Assembly: GCA_031552845.1 (NCBI GenBank)
Contig: JAVBMC010000030.1
Span: 1 to 64,000, forward strand
Direction: 5' to 3'
Length of the DNA: 64,000 bases
Source of the DNA: JAVBMC01 sp031552845
GTDB taxonomy: Bacteria > Verrucomicrobiota > Kiritimatiellia > RFP12 > DVOR01
Each line of letters starts with the position of its first letter. Position 1 is the stretch's first letter. Both the position numbers and the translations under genes were made by a program. Under the pieces are notes generated by a model, which was not told the DNA's origin, ran no database searches, and saw only the letters and a list, made by a program, of their open reading frames with translations. Shown here piece after piece: positions 50,123-58,392 of the stretch.

Positions 50123-50813
50123 TCCAGCCGACCCTATCCGCCAAATGTTCAATGCCTTGGCGGAAAACTATGACCGAGGCAACACAATCCTGACCTTCGG
50201 CCTCGCCAAACACTGGCGCCGTCAAGCCGCTAAACTGGCAGGTCACAACAAAGCGCCCGAAACCCTTTTGGACGTCGCTTGCGGCACTGGTGACTTCACC
50301 GCTATCTCAAAGTGTCTCTACCCTGCCTGTCACATGGAGGGGCTAGACTTCGCTGAGGAGATGCTGGCGATTGCCCGCAAGAAATATCCCAACATCACCT
50401 TCCGCCAAGGCGATGCCTCTGCCCTTCCCTATCCAGCCTCCAGTTTTGATGCAGTGACTGTGGGTTACGGACTGCGCAACTTCACTGACCGCGCCGCTGT
50501 GTTGGCAGAAATCCACCGCGTGCTCAAGTTGCATGGCAGATTAGTTATCCTTGAAGCCGTTAAGCCCGAGAGTTACCTGACACGTCTTCTGTTCAAACTC
50601 TACTGGCTTGCTGCCTCTCCAGTCTTACACTTGCTGACGCGCCAAGGCAATTCCTATGCCTACCTCAAAGAAACCATGCAAGCCATGCCCGCCGAATCCG
50701 AATTGCAGCAGCTCTTCCAGCAAGCTGGGTTTAGCCAAATCACACGCAAACGCATTGCCTGCGGAATGAACCTCATCGTCTGCTTAGAGAAGCAAGAATC
50801 AATATCTCAATGA
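50109..50813 (+). CDS. menG: MenG/UbiE-type quinone methyltransferase
   Basis: 234 residues. It uses S-adenosylmethionine to methylate demethylmenaquinone (or a ubiquinone precursor). SAM-binding motif I is 'LLDVACGTGDFT', with the following acidic residue in 'MEGLDFAEEML'. The family signatures 'FNALAENYDRGN' and 'VTVGYGLRNFTDRAAVLAEIHRVLK' are both present. Menaquinone is the more likely substrate given the anaerobe-like gene content; no men genes are in the window. It overlaps the upstream gene by 14 bp, and its 3' end overlaps the convergent DtxR-type gene by 7 bp. Confidence 0.85.
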   Translation: MDANNPADPIRQMFNALAENYDRGNTILTFGLAKHWRRQAAKLAGHNKAPETLLDVACGTGDFTAISKCLYPACHMEGLDFAEEMLAIARKKYPNITFRQGDASALPYPASSFDAVTVGYGLRNFTDRAAVLAEIHRVLKLHGRLVILEAVKPESYLTRLLFKLYWLAASPVLHLLTRQGNSYAYLKETMQAMPAESELQQLFQQAGFSQITRKRIACGMNLIVCLEKQESISQ

Positions 50814-51391
50814 GCGGCCGAGCGCTTGACCGTTATCTCCTTTGCGTCCTTCAACGCAAAACGCACGCTCTTCTCTCCGGCTTGGATTTCCATATTTTCG
50901 CCATCATCGCCCGGCAATCGTTTAATTGATGCACCGCGCACAATACCGGCAGATGCCAATGCCTTGCGGTCTAATTGCTGGGAGATTCGTACGATTGTAA
51001 CGACTTCGCCCGGAGGCAACGCGTCCAACGTACACAGATTCATGAACTCGTAAAGCCTGCGGAAAGCAATATCATCCAGACCATGCTCCAGCTTACACGC
51101 CAGTTCATCGGCATGTGCCTCGGAGAGCGTCAAACAGTCCGTCAGAAAATGTTTCAACGTCTGATGCTTGATGATGACCTGCTCGGCCAACTCGATCCCA
51201 CGGGGAGTCAACTCAACAGGGCGGTACGCCTCATAGCGGATTAACTGTTGGTCGGCCAGCGCACGCAACGCCACCGTCACAGTCGGATTCTTAATACCCA
51301 ACCGCTTCGCAATCTCAGCCACATGCGCATGCCCATCCGTCTCGGTCAGCAGCGCAATCGCCTCCAAATAATCCTCACGCCCACGTGTCAT
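50807..51391 (-). CDS. DtxR/MntR-family metal-dependent regulator
   Basis: 194 residues. An N-terminal winged helix (about 3-62; 'RGREDYLEAIALLTETDGHAHVAEIAKRLGIKNPTVTVALRALAD') is followed by the metal-binding dimerisation domain, with 'HQTLKHFLTDCLTLSEAHADELACKLEHGLDD' providing the expected His, Cys, Glu and His ligands. A C-terminal SH3-like domain (about 120-194; 'LDALPPGEVVTIVRIS') is as in DtxR/IdeR. It should respond to Fe(II) or Mn(II); no metal transporter gene is adjacent to show which. The promoter at 51398-51427 places the ATG at the transcription start, so the mRNA is probably leaderless. Confidence 0.88.
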   Translation of the reverse strand: MTRGREDYLEAIALLTETDGHAHVAEIAKRLGIKNPTVTVALRALADQQLIRYEAYRPVELTPRGIELAEQVIIKHQTLKHFLTDCLTLSEAHADELACKLEHGLDDIAFRRLYEFMNLCTLDALPPGEVVTIVRISQQLDRKALASAGIVRGASIKRLPGDDGENMEIQAGEKSVRFALKDAKEITVKRSAAH

Positions 51392-51397
51392 GTCTTT

Positions 51398-51427
51398 ATA
51401 GTATCACAAAGGCCTTAGGCTGGTCAA
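51398..51427 (-). promoter_or_regulatory. Leaderless promoter of the DtxR-type gene
   Basis: On the minus strand TTGACC (51422-51427), 18 bp, TACTAT (51398-51403) with TGA before it. Only 6 nt separate the -10 box from the ATG at 51391. Confidence 0.7.
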
Positions 51428-51432
51428 GCCCA

Positions 51433-52002
51433 TTATTCAACAGTACGATACGCCTCAACTACCGATCGGAAGGCCGGCGTATCGGCATAACCACAGCTTT
51501 TGAACTCCGGGCAGAAGCCCCGATAAACGCATTCCGGCACACAGCAGCTGTAAAGTTCGGGCTCGCTCTTTTGTACCTCATCCAGTACCAGCTTCCATGC
51601 CGCTCGTGTTTCGGCAGAGGCTTGGGCGCAGAGGCGCTTGCGGGAAATCGTCATGAGTGTCTGTGCATTGACGAGACACTCGTGGTCGACCAATGCGGCC
51701 TGAGGTGCGGAATCCCTGTCCACGCCGGTGCGGTCGGTGCGCTGTGTACTGACAAAATGTTCAATGCCGATTTTATGGCGAACAAAGTGAACGCTCACCC
51801 AATACTTCAGGTTAGTCCATTTCCAGCGGAAGGCTAACAGGCGGATTGGCGAATGCTCGGCCAGCAGAATCCGTTTTTTCCACTTGCTCGAGGGTTCTTT
51901 ATCGCCGGACTCGCGACGGATCGTCGTACGCGCAGCATCGGCGACATCACGCCAAGTTGCAAATGCTTTGAAGAAAAGGACGGAGGTCTGCGGCTCGTTC
52001 AT
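51433..52002 (-). CDS. ThyX-like protein (possible FAD-dependent thymidylate synthase relative) with Cys-rich tail
   Basis: 189 residues. 'AEHSPIRLLAFRWKWTNLKYWVSVHFVRHKIGIEHFVSTQRTDR' resembles the ThyX core, where an HxxP segment is followed by an RHR/K block and an 'S-x-R/QR' region that binds dUMP and FAD. The usual RHRxxSxNExSxRY motif is altered here, so activity is uncertain. The C-terminus has four cysteines ('CCVPECVYRGFCPEFKSC'), which could bind zinc or an iron-sulfur cluster. Short for ThyX (normally 210-260 residues). It starts at the stop codon of cstA (1-bp overlap) and is the last gene of the PPi-PFK operon. Small YbdD-like proteins usually follow cstA; none is here. Confidence 0.5.
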   Translation of the reverse strand: MNEPQTSVLFFKAFATWRDVADAARTTIRRESGDKEPSSKWKKRILLAEHSPIRLLAFRWKWTNLKYWVSVHFVRHKIGIEHFVSTQRTDRTGVDRDSAPQAALVDHECLVNAQTLMTISRKRLCAQASAETRAAWKLVLDEVQKSEPELYSCCVPECVYRGFCPEFKSCGYADTPAFRSVVEAYRTVE

Positions 52003-53642
52003 TAGGCACGCTCCTTAAAAAAGAGCTTGCAGCTCTGAGTACAGAGAATCGCAGAAACACACAACAGAAATAAGGAAGCACCTGCCAGCGGCCAGCTCTT
52101 GCCCCAAGTCTCCAACAACTTGAGCACCAAAGCCCAAACGCTCATCGTCAGCATGAACAGCATCGCCAACAAGGTCGGCACAAAGCGCTTACGCTCGTTA
52201 TACAACCATGCCGCCGCTACCAACAACGTCAAGGCCGCCAGCAATTGATTGGTCGCACCAAAGATCGGCCAAATCACACTGCCGGCATTGGTGATGCACA
52301 GTCCGCCAGAAATTAGAATCACCATCGCGGTGGCAGTCACCGAATTGCCTAACGATTTACGGACCGCAGGAGCCGGAAGCGTGCCAACCATCTCAGTCCA
52401 CAGGAAACGCGCCAAGCGGACAGCGGCATCCAGCGTCGTCAGGATAAATGCAGAGATCGCCAATGAAATGAAACTGATGCCGATATTTTCCGGCAAGCCG
52501 AGTTTGATTGCGAAGCTGGCAATGCCGGCGGCAAAACCGTCAATGGGGTTGTTTCGAATCAACGCATAGGCATCAGGAGACAACCGCCCAACCGCCACCA
52601 CGGCTAAGACCGCCAGCAAACCTTCAACCAACATACAACCGTAAGCCACCACGCGGACATGTTTCTCGTTGGATATCTGCTTCACCGAGGTCCCGGAAGA
52701 AACCAGCGCATGAAAACCAGAGCAAGCCCCACACGCTACAGTCACAAAAAGGAAGGGAAATACGCTGGCCAATGCTTTCGGCAACGGAACACCCTGCGTG
52801 ACAGCCGGCATCGCAATCGTTGGTGCAGCCACAAACGCCCCCAAGAAACCGACAGCAATCATCGCATACAGCAGATACGCATTCAAATAGTCACGCGGTT
52901 GCATCATCACCCACACCGGCAGGACAGATGTGATCGATGAGCACAGCAGCAGAATAAGCGTCCATTGCAACTTGGGCGTCAAAGTCAAGGCGCCCAGCTG
53001 GAAGGTCTTCGTTAACTCTAACGGGAAGCACACGCCAATATACACCGAGAGAAACAACAAGGGCACAAAGATCAGCGATGCCATCCGCAACGACATACCT
53101 TTCTTCGTCGTGCACCAGCCGAAGATCGGCGACATCGTCAAGAACAAGACAGTGGCTGTTGCAACCGATGGCGTCTGCATGAAAGCTTCCACCACGAAAG
53201 AAACGAAGACTGCCACAATCAGAATCAGCGCGGCAAAGCAGAATAATGAGAAGATCATCCGTCCGCTGAAACCGATTTGACGCTCCACCACGACGCCAAT
53301 CGACTTGCCTTGATTACGGATAGAGAGAAACATCGCCGCAAAGTCATGGAAAGACCCGACCAGCGCACAGCCCACCAAAATCCAAATCACCACCGGCACC
53401 CATCCATATTGCAAGGCCAGCACCGGGCCGACGATTGGTCCCGCGCCGGCAATCGCCGCAAAGTGATGGCCAAACACCACCGCCGGATGCGTGGGCTGAT
53501 AATCCTGCCCGTCTTCCAATTCATACGCGGGCGTACGACGGCTCGAGTCAACACCAAATAAGCGCTCAATTCGCTTGCCTAAAACGAAATACGCAATGAG
53601 AAACCAAACTCCCGCAAATGCGAGCAAAAGAGCGCCATTCAT
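52002..53642 (-). CDS. cstA: CstA-family carbon-starvation transporter
   Basis: 546 residues, about 15 hydrophobic segments. 'THPAVVFGHHFAAIAGAGPIVGPVLALQYGW' is the family signature, with 'GSFHDFAAMFLSIRNQGKS' and 'GACSGFHALVSSGTSVKQI' also conserved. Characterised relatives (CstA, BtsT) take up pyruvate or peptides. The protein is shorter than E. coli CstA (about 700) but normal for this subgroup. Cytoplasmic membrane. Lies 7 nt after the purine nucleoside phosphorylase gene. Confidence 0.92.
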   Translation of the reverse strand: MNGALLLAFAGVWFLIAYFVLGKRIERLFGVDSSRRTPAYELEDGQDYQPTHPAVVFGHHFAAIAGAGPIVGPVLALQYGWVPVVIWILVGCALVGSFHDFAAMFLSIRNQGKSIGVVVERQIGFSGRMIFSLFCFAALILIVAVFVSFVVEAFMQTPSVATATVLFLTMSPIFGWCTTKKGMSLRMASLIFVPLLFLSVYIGVCFPLELTKTFQLGALTLTPKLQWTLILLLCSSITSVLPVWVMMQPRDYLNAYLLYAMIAVGFLGAFVAAPTIAMPAVTQGVPLPKALASVFPFLFVTVACGACSGFHALVSSGTSVKQISNEKHVRVVAYGCMLVEGLLAVLAVVAVGRLSPDAYALIRNNPIDGFAAGIASFAIKLGLPENIGISFISLAISAFILTTLDAAVRLARFLWTEMVGTLPAPAVRKSLGNSVTATAMVILISGGLCITNAGSVIWPIFGATNQLLAALTLLVAAAWLYNERKRFVPTLLAMLFMLTMSVWALVLKLLETWGKSWPLAGASLFLLCVSAILCTQSCKLFFKERA

Positions 53643-53649
53643 AATACTA

Positions 53650-54480
53650 TTACCCTTCCATCAATTCATCAAAAAATGCATTCAATAGAGCAACCATTGC
53701 CGCCTGCGATGTCTCAGACTGTTTCAGCACCTCCTCATGGGAAAGATGCGTGCCGCCGGCTTTTGCCGCCATATTCGTGATACAGCTCAACGCCGCCACA
53801 TCGAAACCACACGCCGCCGCAACAACCGCTTCGGGAACCGTCGACATCCCCACGGCATCGACTCCTAACAAAGCATATGCGGCAATTTCGGCGGGCGTTT
53901 CATAGGCAGGTCCTGTCGAAAACGCATAGACGCCCTCATGCAACATCAAGTTGGCACGGCTAGCGGCACGCTTCAGCGCATCGCTCAAACCGCCCGCATA
54001 GACGCTAGACAAGTCCGGAAAGCGCTCGCCCCATCCCTCCATGCATGGCCCTTGCAAAGGCGTGTGTCCCGTCAGATTCAAGTGATCCCTGAACAACATG
54101 AAGTCGCCGGGTTTGAAACCAGACGCAATCCCTCCAGCGGCATTTGTCAGTAATACGCGCTTGATACCTAGGCGGCGCATCAGCTCCACCGGCATCACTA
54201 CCGACTCCCAGCCAACGCCTTCATACCAATGACGCCGCCCCATGAAAGCCAAGAATACGCCGCCGCTCTTTTCAAATACAATCAGCTGCCCGGCATGCCC
54301 CTGTACTGTGCTGGTGCCGAGTCCGGGGATATCCGCATACGCCACTTGACAAATAATCTTATCAGGCTGTAAGGCGCGGCTCCAACCGGAACCCGTAACA
54401 AGTCCGCATACAAACGGCTGTTCCCGCAATACGGCGGGCAACACATCCCACGCTGAGTCAAAAACTTTAGAGTTGATCAT
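53650..54480 (-). CDS. Purine-nucleoside phosphorylase (trimeric PNP family)
   Basis: 276 residues. It cleaves purine nucleosides with phosphate to base and ribose-1-phosphate. Phosphate-site 'GSGWSRAL', 'GRRHWYEG', 'LLTNAAGGI', 'TGPAYETPAEIA' and 'VGMSTVPEAVVA' are all present, with the late 'ITNMAAKAGGTHLSHEEV' block containing the Asn-type base-contact segment. This is the trimeric PNP group (PNPH/PunA). The start at 54480 overlaps the dihydroorotase gene by 14 bp. Cytoplasmic nucleoside salvage. Confidence 0.92.
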   Translation of the reverse strand: MINSKVFDSAWDVLPAVLREQPFVCGLVTGSGWSRALQPDKIICQVAYADIPGLGTSTVQGHAGQLIVFEKSGGVFLAFMGRRHWYEGVGWESVVMPVELMRRLGIKRVLLTNAAGGIASGFKPGDFMLFRDHLNLTGHTPLQGPCMEGWGERFPDLSSVYAGGLSDALKRAASRANLMLHEGVYAFSTGPAYETPAEIAAYALLGVDAVGMSTVPEAVVAAACGFDVAALSCITNMAAKAGGTHLSHEEVLKQSETSQAAMVALLNAFFDELMEG

Positions 54481-55735
54481 AGGTCTTTACTCCACCGCAA
54501 AATGTCATCACAGGCTTCAAGCCAAAGGTGCGTCCGTTAAAAGGTGAGTTCCGCGACTTTGAAGCACCCTTTGCCGTGTCATACGTCCACTCTTCCTGCA
54601 CGAACAGCGCGCAGTCAGCCGGAGCGCCAAACTTTAAGGCAGGCAATTCGATACCCACGATGAATGCCGGTGCTGTCGTCCACATGGCCGCCCAGCGCAA
54701 CGGACTCAACCCGCAAGCCTTGACCATGACATCCCACGTTACCGCGGCGGCGGTCTCAAGACCAATCACACCAAACGCCGCTTGCAGGAATCCCTTCTCT
54801 TTACGGTCGGGCACATGTGGCGCATGATCTGTCGCGAAGCAAGTCAGCGTGCCATCGCAAACCCCGCGCCGCAAAGCTTCTACATCAGCACGGATGCCCA
54901 ATGGCGGATTCATCCGCCAGTTGCCATCGTCGCCCGGAATATCCTCCGCCGCCAATGCTAAATGATGCGGCGTTACCTCTGCGGTAACATTCACCTCCAA
55001 GCGCTGCGCGTCGGCAATCAATTTCACGGACTCTGCGCACGATAAATGCTGGATATGCACATGCGCCCCAGTCTCTGTTGCTAAAGCAATATCCTGCCGC
55101 ACGGCTTCAACCTCCGCCTCAGGCGGGAAGATCGGCAGCTTGTTCGCTTCGGCCGTCGGACACGTGCGGATGACGCCATCGCCAGCCAACGCCGGCAGTA
55201 CAGCATGATCCATCACACATTTATCCAAACGCTTTGCTTGGAGCAATCCGGCGTGCATGACTTTCGCATCCGCCACCATCGCACCATCATCCGTAAACGC
55301 CACAGCTCCTGCTGCGGCCAATGCAGGCATATCTGCCACTTCGGTTCCACGCCGCTCTTTTGTGATACACGCTGCCGGATACACGCGGCACGGATTGACC
55401 ATCGAAAGCTGTTGTTCGCACCACGCTGGCGTATCGCCGGGAGGCGTGGTGTTCGGCATCGTCACGACTTTAGTAAAGCCGCCTGCCGCTGCGGCTCGAG
55501 CGCCGCTTTGCAGGGTTTCAGCCTCAGGCGTGCCGGGATCGCGGAAGTGCACATGAATATCCACTAACCCGGGCGTGAGCACATAACGGCTCGCATCAAT
55601 CACACGTACATCGGCAAGGCCGTCTGCAGCTTCTCCCGACAACAGCATGCCGTTCCCGTCAATTAACACATCCCGGACACTTTCATAACCGGCAGCAGGA
55701 TTCAGGAGCGTAACGGACTTCAGCAGCACATTCAT
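54467..55735 (-). CDS. pyrC: Dihydroorotase
   Basis: 422 residues. It cyclises carbamoyl-aspartate in pyrimidine synthesis. The metal-binding 'GLVDIHVHFRDPG' near residue 60, 'TMPNTTPPGDT', a mid-protein His in 'HVHIQHLS' and the catalytic 'CFATDHAPHVPDRKEKGF' are conserved, the set of the class I (allantoinase-like) group. Length is normal. Gap of 12 nt to kdsD upstream. The grouping of sugar-phosphate, nucleotide and uptake genes in one operon looks like housekeeping rather than a pathway. Confidence 0.93.
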   Translation of the reverse strand: MNVLLKSVTLLNPAAGYESVRDVLIDGNGMLLSGEAADGLADVRVIDASRYVLTPGLVDIHVHFRDPGTPEAETLQSGARAAAAGGFTKVVTMPNTTPPGDTPAWCEQQLSMVNPCRVYPAACITKERRGTEVADMPALAAAGAVAFTDDGAMVADAKVMHAGLLQAKRLDKCVMDHAVLPALAGDGVIRTCPTAEANKLPIFPPEAEVEAVRQDIALATETGAHVHIQHLSCAESVKLIADAQRLEVNVTAEVTPHHLALAAEDIPGDDGNWRMNPPLGIRADVEALRRGVCDGTLTCFATDHAPHVPDRKEKGFLQAAFGVIGLETAAAVTWDVMVKACGLSPLRWAAMWTTAPAFIVGIELPALKFGAPADCALFVQEEWTYDTAKGASKSRNSPFNGRTFGLKPVMTFCGGVKTYDQL

Positions 55736-55747
55736 GGCGAACCCAAA

Positions 55748-56722
55748 TTAAAGGATTTTCATCCGCGGGAGATCTTGAATATCCACATACCCGGCTAAGC
55801 GGCCATCAGCATCCACCACAGGCAGGTCGTCGATCTTATATTTCTCGAAGACCTTTAGCACATCCACCGCCAGCGCATCGACGCCGACACTGACAGGCCG
55901 CTTCGTCATGACCTCGCCAATACCATAAGACAACACGCCCGCACCTTGCGCCAAGTGACGCCGCAAATCACCATCAGTAAAGATGCCGGTCAAAACGCCG
56001 GCCTTATCGACAACACATGCCGACCCTGCCTGCGCTCGAGTCATCGCAACAATTGCATCCTGCACGGTGGCGGCTTCCGTCACGCTTGCCACACGTTCAT
56101 CCCGGCGCATGACATCGCGGACGCGGTAGAGCAACGCTTTGCCGATTGCGCCTGCCGGATGCCGCAACGCAAACGCACTACGGTCAAACCCCTGCTCATG
56201 CATCAATACCAATGCCAACGCATCGCCCAAAGCCAGCGTCGCAGTGGTGCTCGTCGTCGGCGCCATATTAAAAGGACACGCCTCACGGTCAACCGTCACG
56301 AGCAACAGCTCATCACCCAATGTGGCCAGCGTGCTCGACGCCTTTCCGGTCATCGCGACAACTGGTACGCCAAGACGCTTCACGGCGGGGATTAACGCAA
56401 TCAGCTCTTCCGACTCACCGGAGAAACTCAACGCGATCAGCACGTCCTTTTCGGCCATCATGCCCAAGTCACCATGCATCGCCTGCACGGGATTCAATAC
56501 CACGCTGATTGAACCGGTACTGGAAAGCGTTGCGGAGAGCTTCTCGGCAATATGCAGATTCTTGCCAACGCCCGTCACAACGATCTTGCCGCCCTGCTCC
56601 AACGTCCGCAGGACGAGCGTTACAACCTTATTAAACGCCTCGCCCAGACTATCGCGCGTCAGCAGGATTCCGTCGGACTCCTGCGTCAGCACGTCGCGGG
56701 CTAATGCAACATAATCCTTCAT
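55748..56722 (-). CDS. kdsD: Arabinose-5-phosphate isomerase
   Basis: 324 residues. It converts ribulose-5-P to arabinose-5-P, the first step to Kdo for lipopolysaccharide. N-terminal SIS domain (about 35-165; 'GGKIVVTGVGKNLHIAEKLSATLSSTG', 'LIALSFSGESEELIALIP') and two CBS domains (about 205-322; 'VMTKRPVSVGVDALAVDVLKVFEKYKIDDLPVVD'). The usual GxGKS reads GVGKN here. The start overlaps the PPi-PFK stop by 4 bp (ATGA). With lpxI/lpxB it supports an LPS-bearing outer membrane. Confidence 0.92.
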   Translation of the reverse strand: MKDYVALARDVLTQESDGILLTRDSLGEAFNKVVTLVLRTLEQGGKIVVTGVGKNLHIAEKLSATLSSTGSISVVLNPVQAMHGDLGMMAEKDVLIALSFSGESEELIALIPAVKRLGVPVVAMTGKASSTLATLGDELLLVTVDREACPFNMAPTTSTTATLALGDALALVLMHEQGFDRSAFALRHPAGAIGKALLYRVRDVMRRDERVASVTEAATVQDAIVAMTRAQAGSACVVDKAGVLTGIFTDGDLRRHLAQGAGVLSYGIGEVMTKRPVSVGVDALAVDVLKVFEKYKIDDLPVVDADGRLAGYVDIQDLPRMKIL

Positions 56723-57918
56723 TTCTTCACTTTGAGCTGCTCAAGCCTTGCAGTCTTCGGCAGCGGCCCGACCAATGGCGCCAGATAATCCAAAAAGGCC
56801 TGCGTCACATGATTGCCCTTCTGGTTGATAAACTTCGTCGGCATCGTACGCGTCACTTTAGCCACACGCTTCAACGGCACGGTCACATACGTCACGCCAT
56901 ACTTCGTTCCGGCTTGGCGCTTGATCGCAATCGAACCGCTTGCCACATCGCCCTTCAGCGCGGTCTTCACCGCCGTCACACCAACCTCATACGCCTCGGC
57001 TGCATCCGTTTCGGAAACAACTCCGACAAACGAACGCTGCAGGTATCCGAACGTATCGGCACGCACGCGCTTCACATTCAGCTTACGCAAATGCGCCGCC
57101 AAGAAATCACCCAACGCACCGGTGCCGCTCAACTGCGGATTGCCGTGCGAATCAACCTCCTGCGAAAACTTCGCGCTGATCGAAGCTCCGGACTCGTCGC
57201 AGATTCCCTCAGCCACCGTCACCACGCAACGGTTGTGCTTGCTCAGCACATAACGCACATCCGACGTAAAACGCGCCAAGCTGAACGGCACCTCCGGCAG
57301 ATAAATCAAATGCGGACCATCATCCGGTTCCTGACGTGCCGCAGCCGAAGCCGCCGTCAAGAATCCCGCATGCCGTCCCATAATCACATCGATCTTCACG
57401 CCCAATAACGCGCGGTTATCCAAATCATCCCCGCGCACGGCGCACGCCACAAACCGCGCTGCACTGCCAAAACCCGGCGTGTGATCATTCTCCATCAAAT
57501 CATTATCAATCGTCTTCGGAATATGAAAACACTGCAAGTCGTACTTCGCCTTCTTCGCAGCCTCGCTGATAATATACGTCGTCTCCGCCGTATCATTCCC
57601 GCCGATGTAGAAAAAGTAACGGATTTCCCTGTGCTGCAGTACCTCGAAAATCTTCTCGCACTCAGCCGGCGTCGGTTTCTTCCGGACCGAACCCAAAGCC
57701 GAAGACGGCGTCTGCGCTACCGCCAGCAAAGTCTCCTCGGTTTCCTGCCGCAGGTCTATGAAGGTCTCGTCCAAGATACCCTGCACCCCATGCAACGCAC
57801 CATAAATCTGATCGATCTTCGGCGATTTCGTTGCTGTTAACACGGCTCCCACCAAGCTCTGGTTGATGACCATTGACGGACCGCCGCTCTGGGCAATTAA
57901 CATGTTACCTTTACTCAC
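56719..57918 (-). CDS. pfp: Pyrophosphate-dependent 6-phosphofructokinase
   Basis: 399 residues from the GTG at 57918, chosen because AGGAGG stands just upstream and 'VSKGNMLIAQSGGPSMVINQSLVG' matches family starts; a longer start at 57936 would include the ribosome-binding site. 'FYIGGNDTAETTY' has Asp where ATP-using enzymes have Gly, and 'PKTIDNDLMENDHTPGFGSA' carries the Lys and catalytic Asp of the PPi type. 'MGRHAGFLTAASA' binds substrate. It catalyses the reversible PPi-driven step of glycolysis. First gene of the six-gene operon to 51433. Together with PPDK it indicates a PPi-saving glycolysis. Confidence 0.9.
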   Translation of the reverse strand: MSKGNMLIAQSGGPSMVINQSLVGAVLTATKSPKIDQIYGALHGVQGILDETFIDLRQETEETLLAVAQTPSSALGSVRKKPTPAECEKIFEVLQHREIRYFFYIGGNDTAETTYIISEAAKKAKYDLQCFHIPKTIDNDLMENDHTPGFGSAARFVACAVRGDDLDNRALLGVKIDVIMGRHAGFLTAASAAARQEPDDGPHLIYLPEVPFSLARFTSDVRYVLSKHNRCVVTVAEGICDESGASISAKFSQEVDSHGNPQLSGTGALGDFLAAHLRKLNVKRVRADTFGYLQRSFVGVVSETDAAEAYEVGVTAVKTALKGDVASGSIAIKRQAGTKYGVTYVTVPLKRVAKVTRTMPTKFINQKGNHVTQAFLDYLAPLVGPLPKTARLEQLKVKK

Positions 57919-57949
57919 GCTACCTCCTAAAACCACAACTAAAACGCCT

Positions 57950-57978
57950 ATTATACTCTTTTTGCACCGATTTGTCCA
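57950..57978 (-). promoter_or_regulatory. Promoter of the PPi-PFK operon
   Basis: On the minus strand TGGACA (57973-57978), 17 bp, TATAAT (57950-57955); leader of about 25 nt carrying AGGAGG before the GTG start. Confidence 0.75.
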
Positions 57979-58068
57979 GAATTTACCCGCCCCCGAAAAC
58001 CAAAATCACCCCTCGCACCTTAAAGAATGCAGTTTTAAAGGCTTTCAAACCACACCACTTCTGCGATG

Positions 58069-58344
58069 ATGCTACCACCGATACCTCATGAGTGGCAGCA
58101 CCTATGGAGTATGAGGCCGACCTCTCACGGGGTATCGCTGATAGCAGGCGCGGATTGCAAGTGGCAGCAGATAGGATCTGTGAAGCCTCCGAGTCGTGGT
58201 GCGTGACAGCTCCGAGTAACGGTGCATTGCACGGAGCTGTACGGGACTACAGCTCGGAGGCCTCACAAAGGGGTACTCGGACGTGCATCGTTTCGGTACT
58301 CGGGTGTGTATCGTTCCGTTACTGGGAACAAAAAAGCGGAGGTG
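58069..58344. repeat. 23-bp periodic array F (about 12 degenerate units)
   Basis: The longest array. Units can be set at 58069, 58092, 58115, 58138, 58161, 58184, 58207, 58230, 58253, 58276, 58299 and 58322, all exactly 23 bp apart. GTGGCAGCA recurs at 58092 and 58161 (3 x 23). CTCCGAGT recurs at 58187 and 58210 (23). CTCGG....GTG.ATCGTT..CGGTA recurs in the units at 58276 and 58299. Neighbouring units are more alike than distant ones. It lies between the start of the PPi-PFK operon and the terminator of the esterase gene. No coding frame of note. Confidence 0.8.
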
Positions 58345-58359
58345 CTGACCTCCGTTTTT
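58329..58359 (-). terminator. Terminator of the esterase gene (two-way sequence)
   Basis: CGGAGGT (58337-58343) pairs with ACCTCCG (58348-58354), with six or more A before and five T after, so it can work on both strands. On the minus strand it follows the esterase stop at 58393. Confidence 0.85.
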
Positions 58360-58392
58360 GTAGACTCGTTGAAGCAGTTCTGTTTCGACTGC

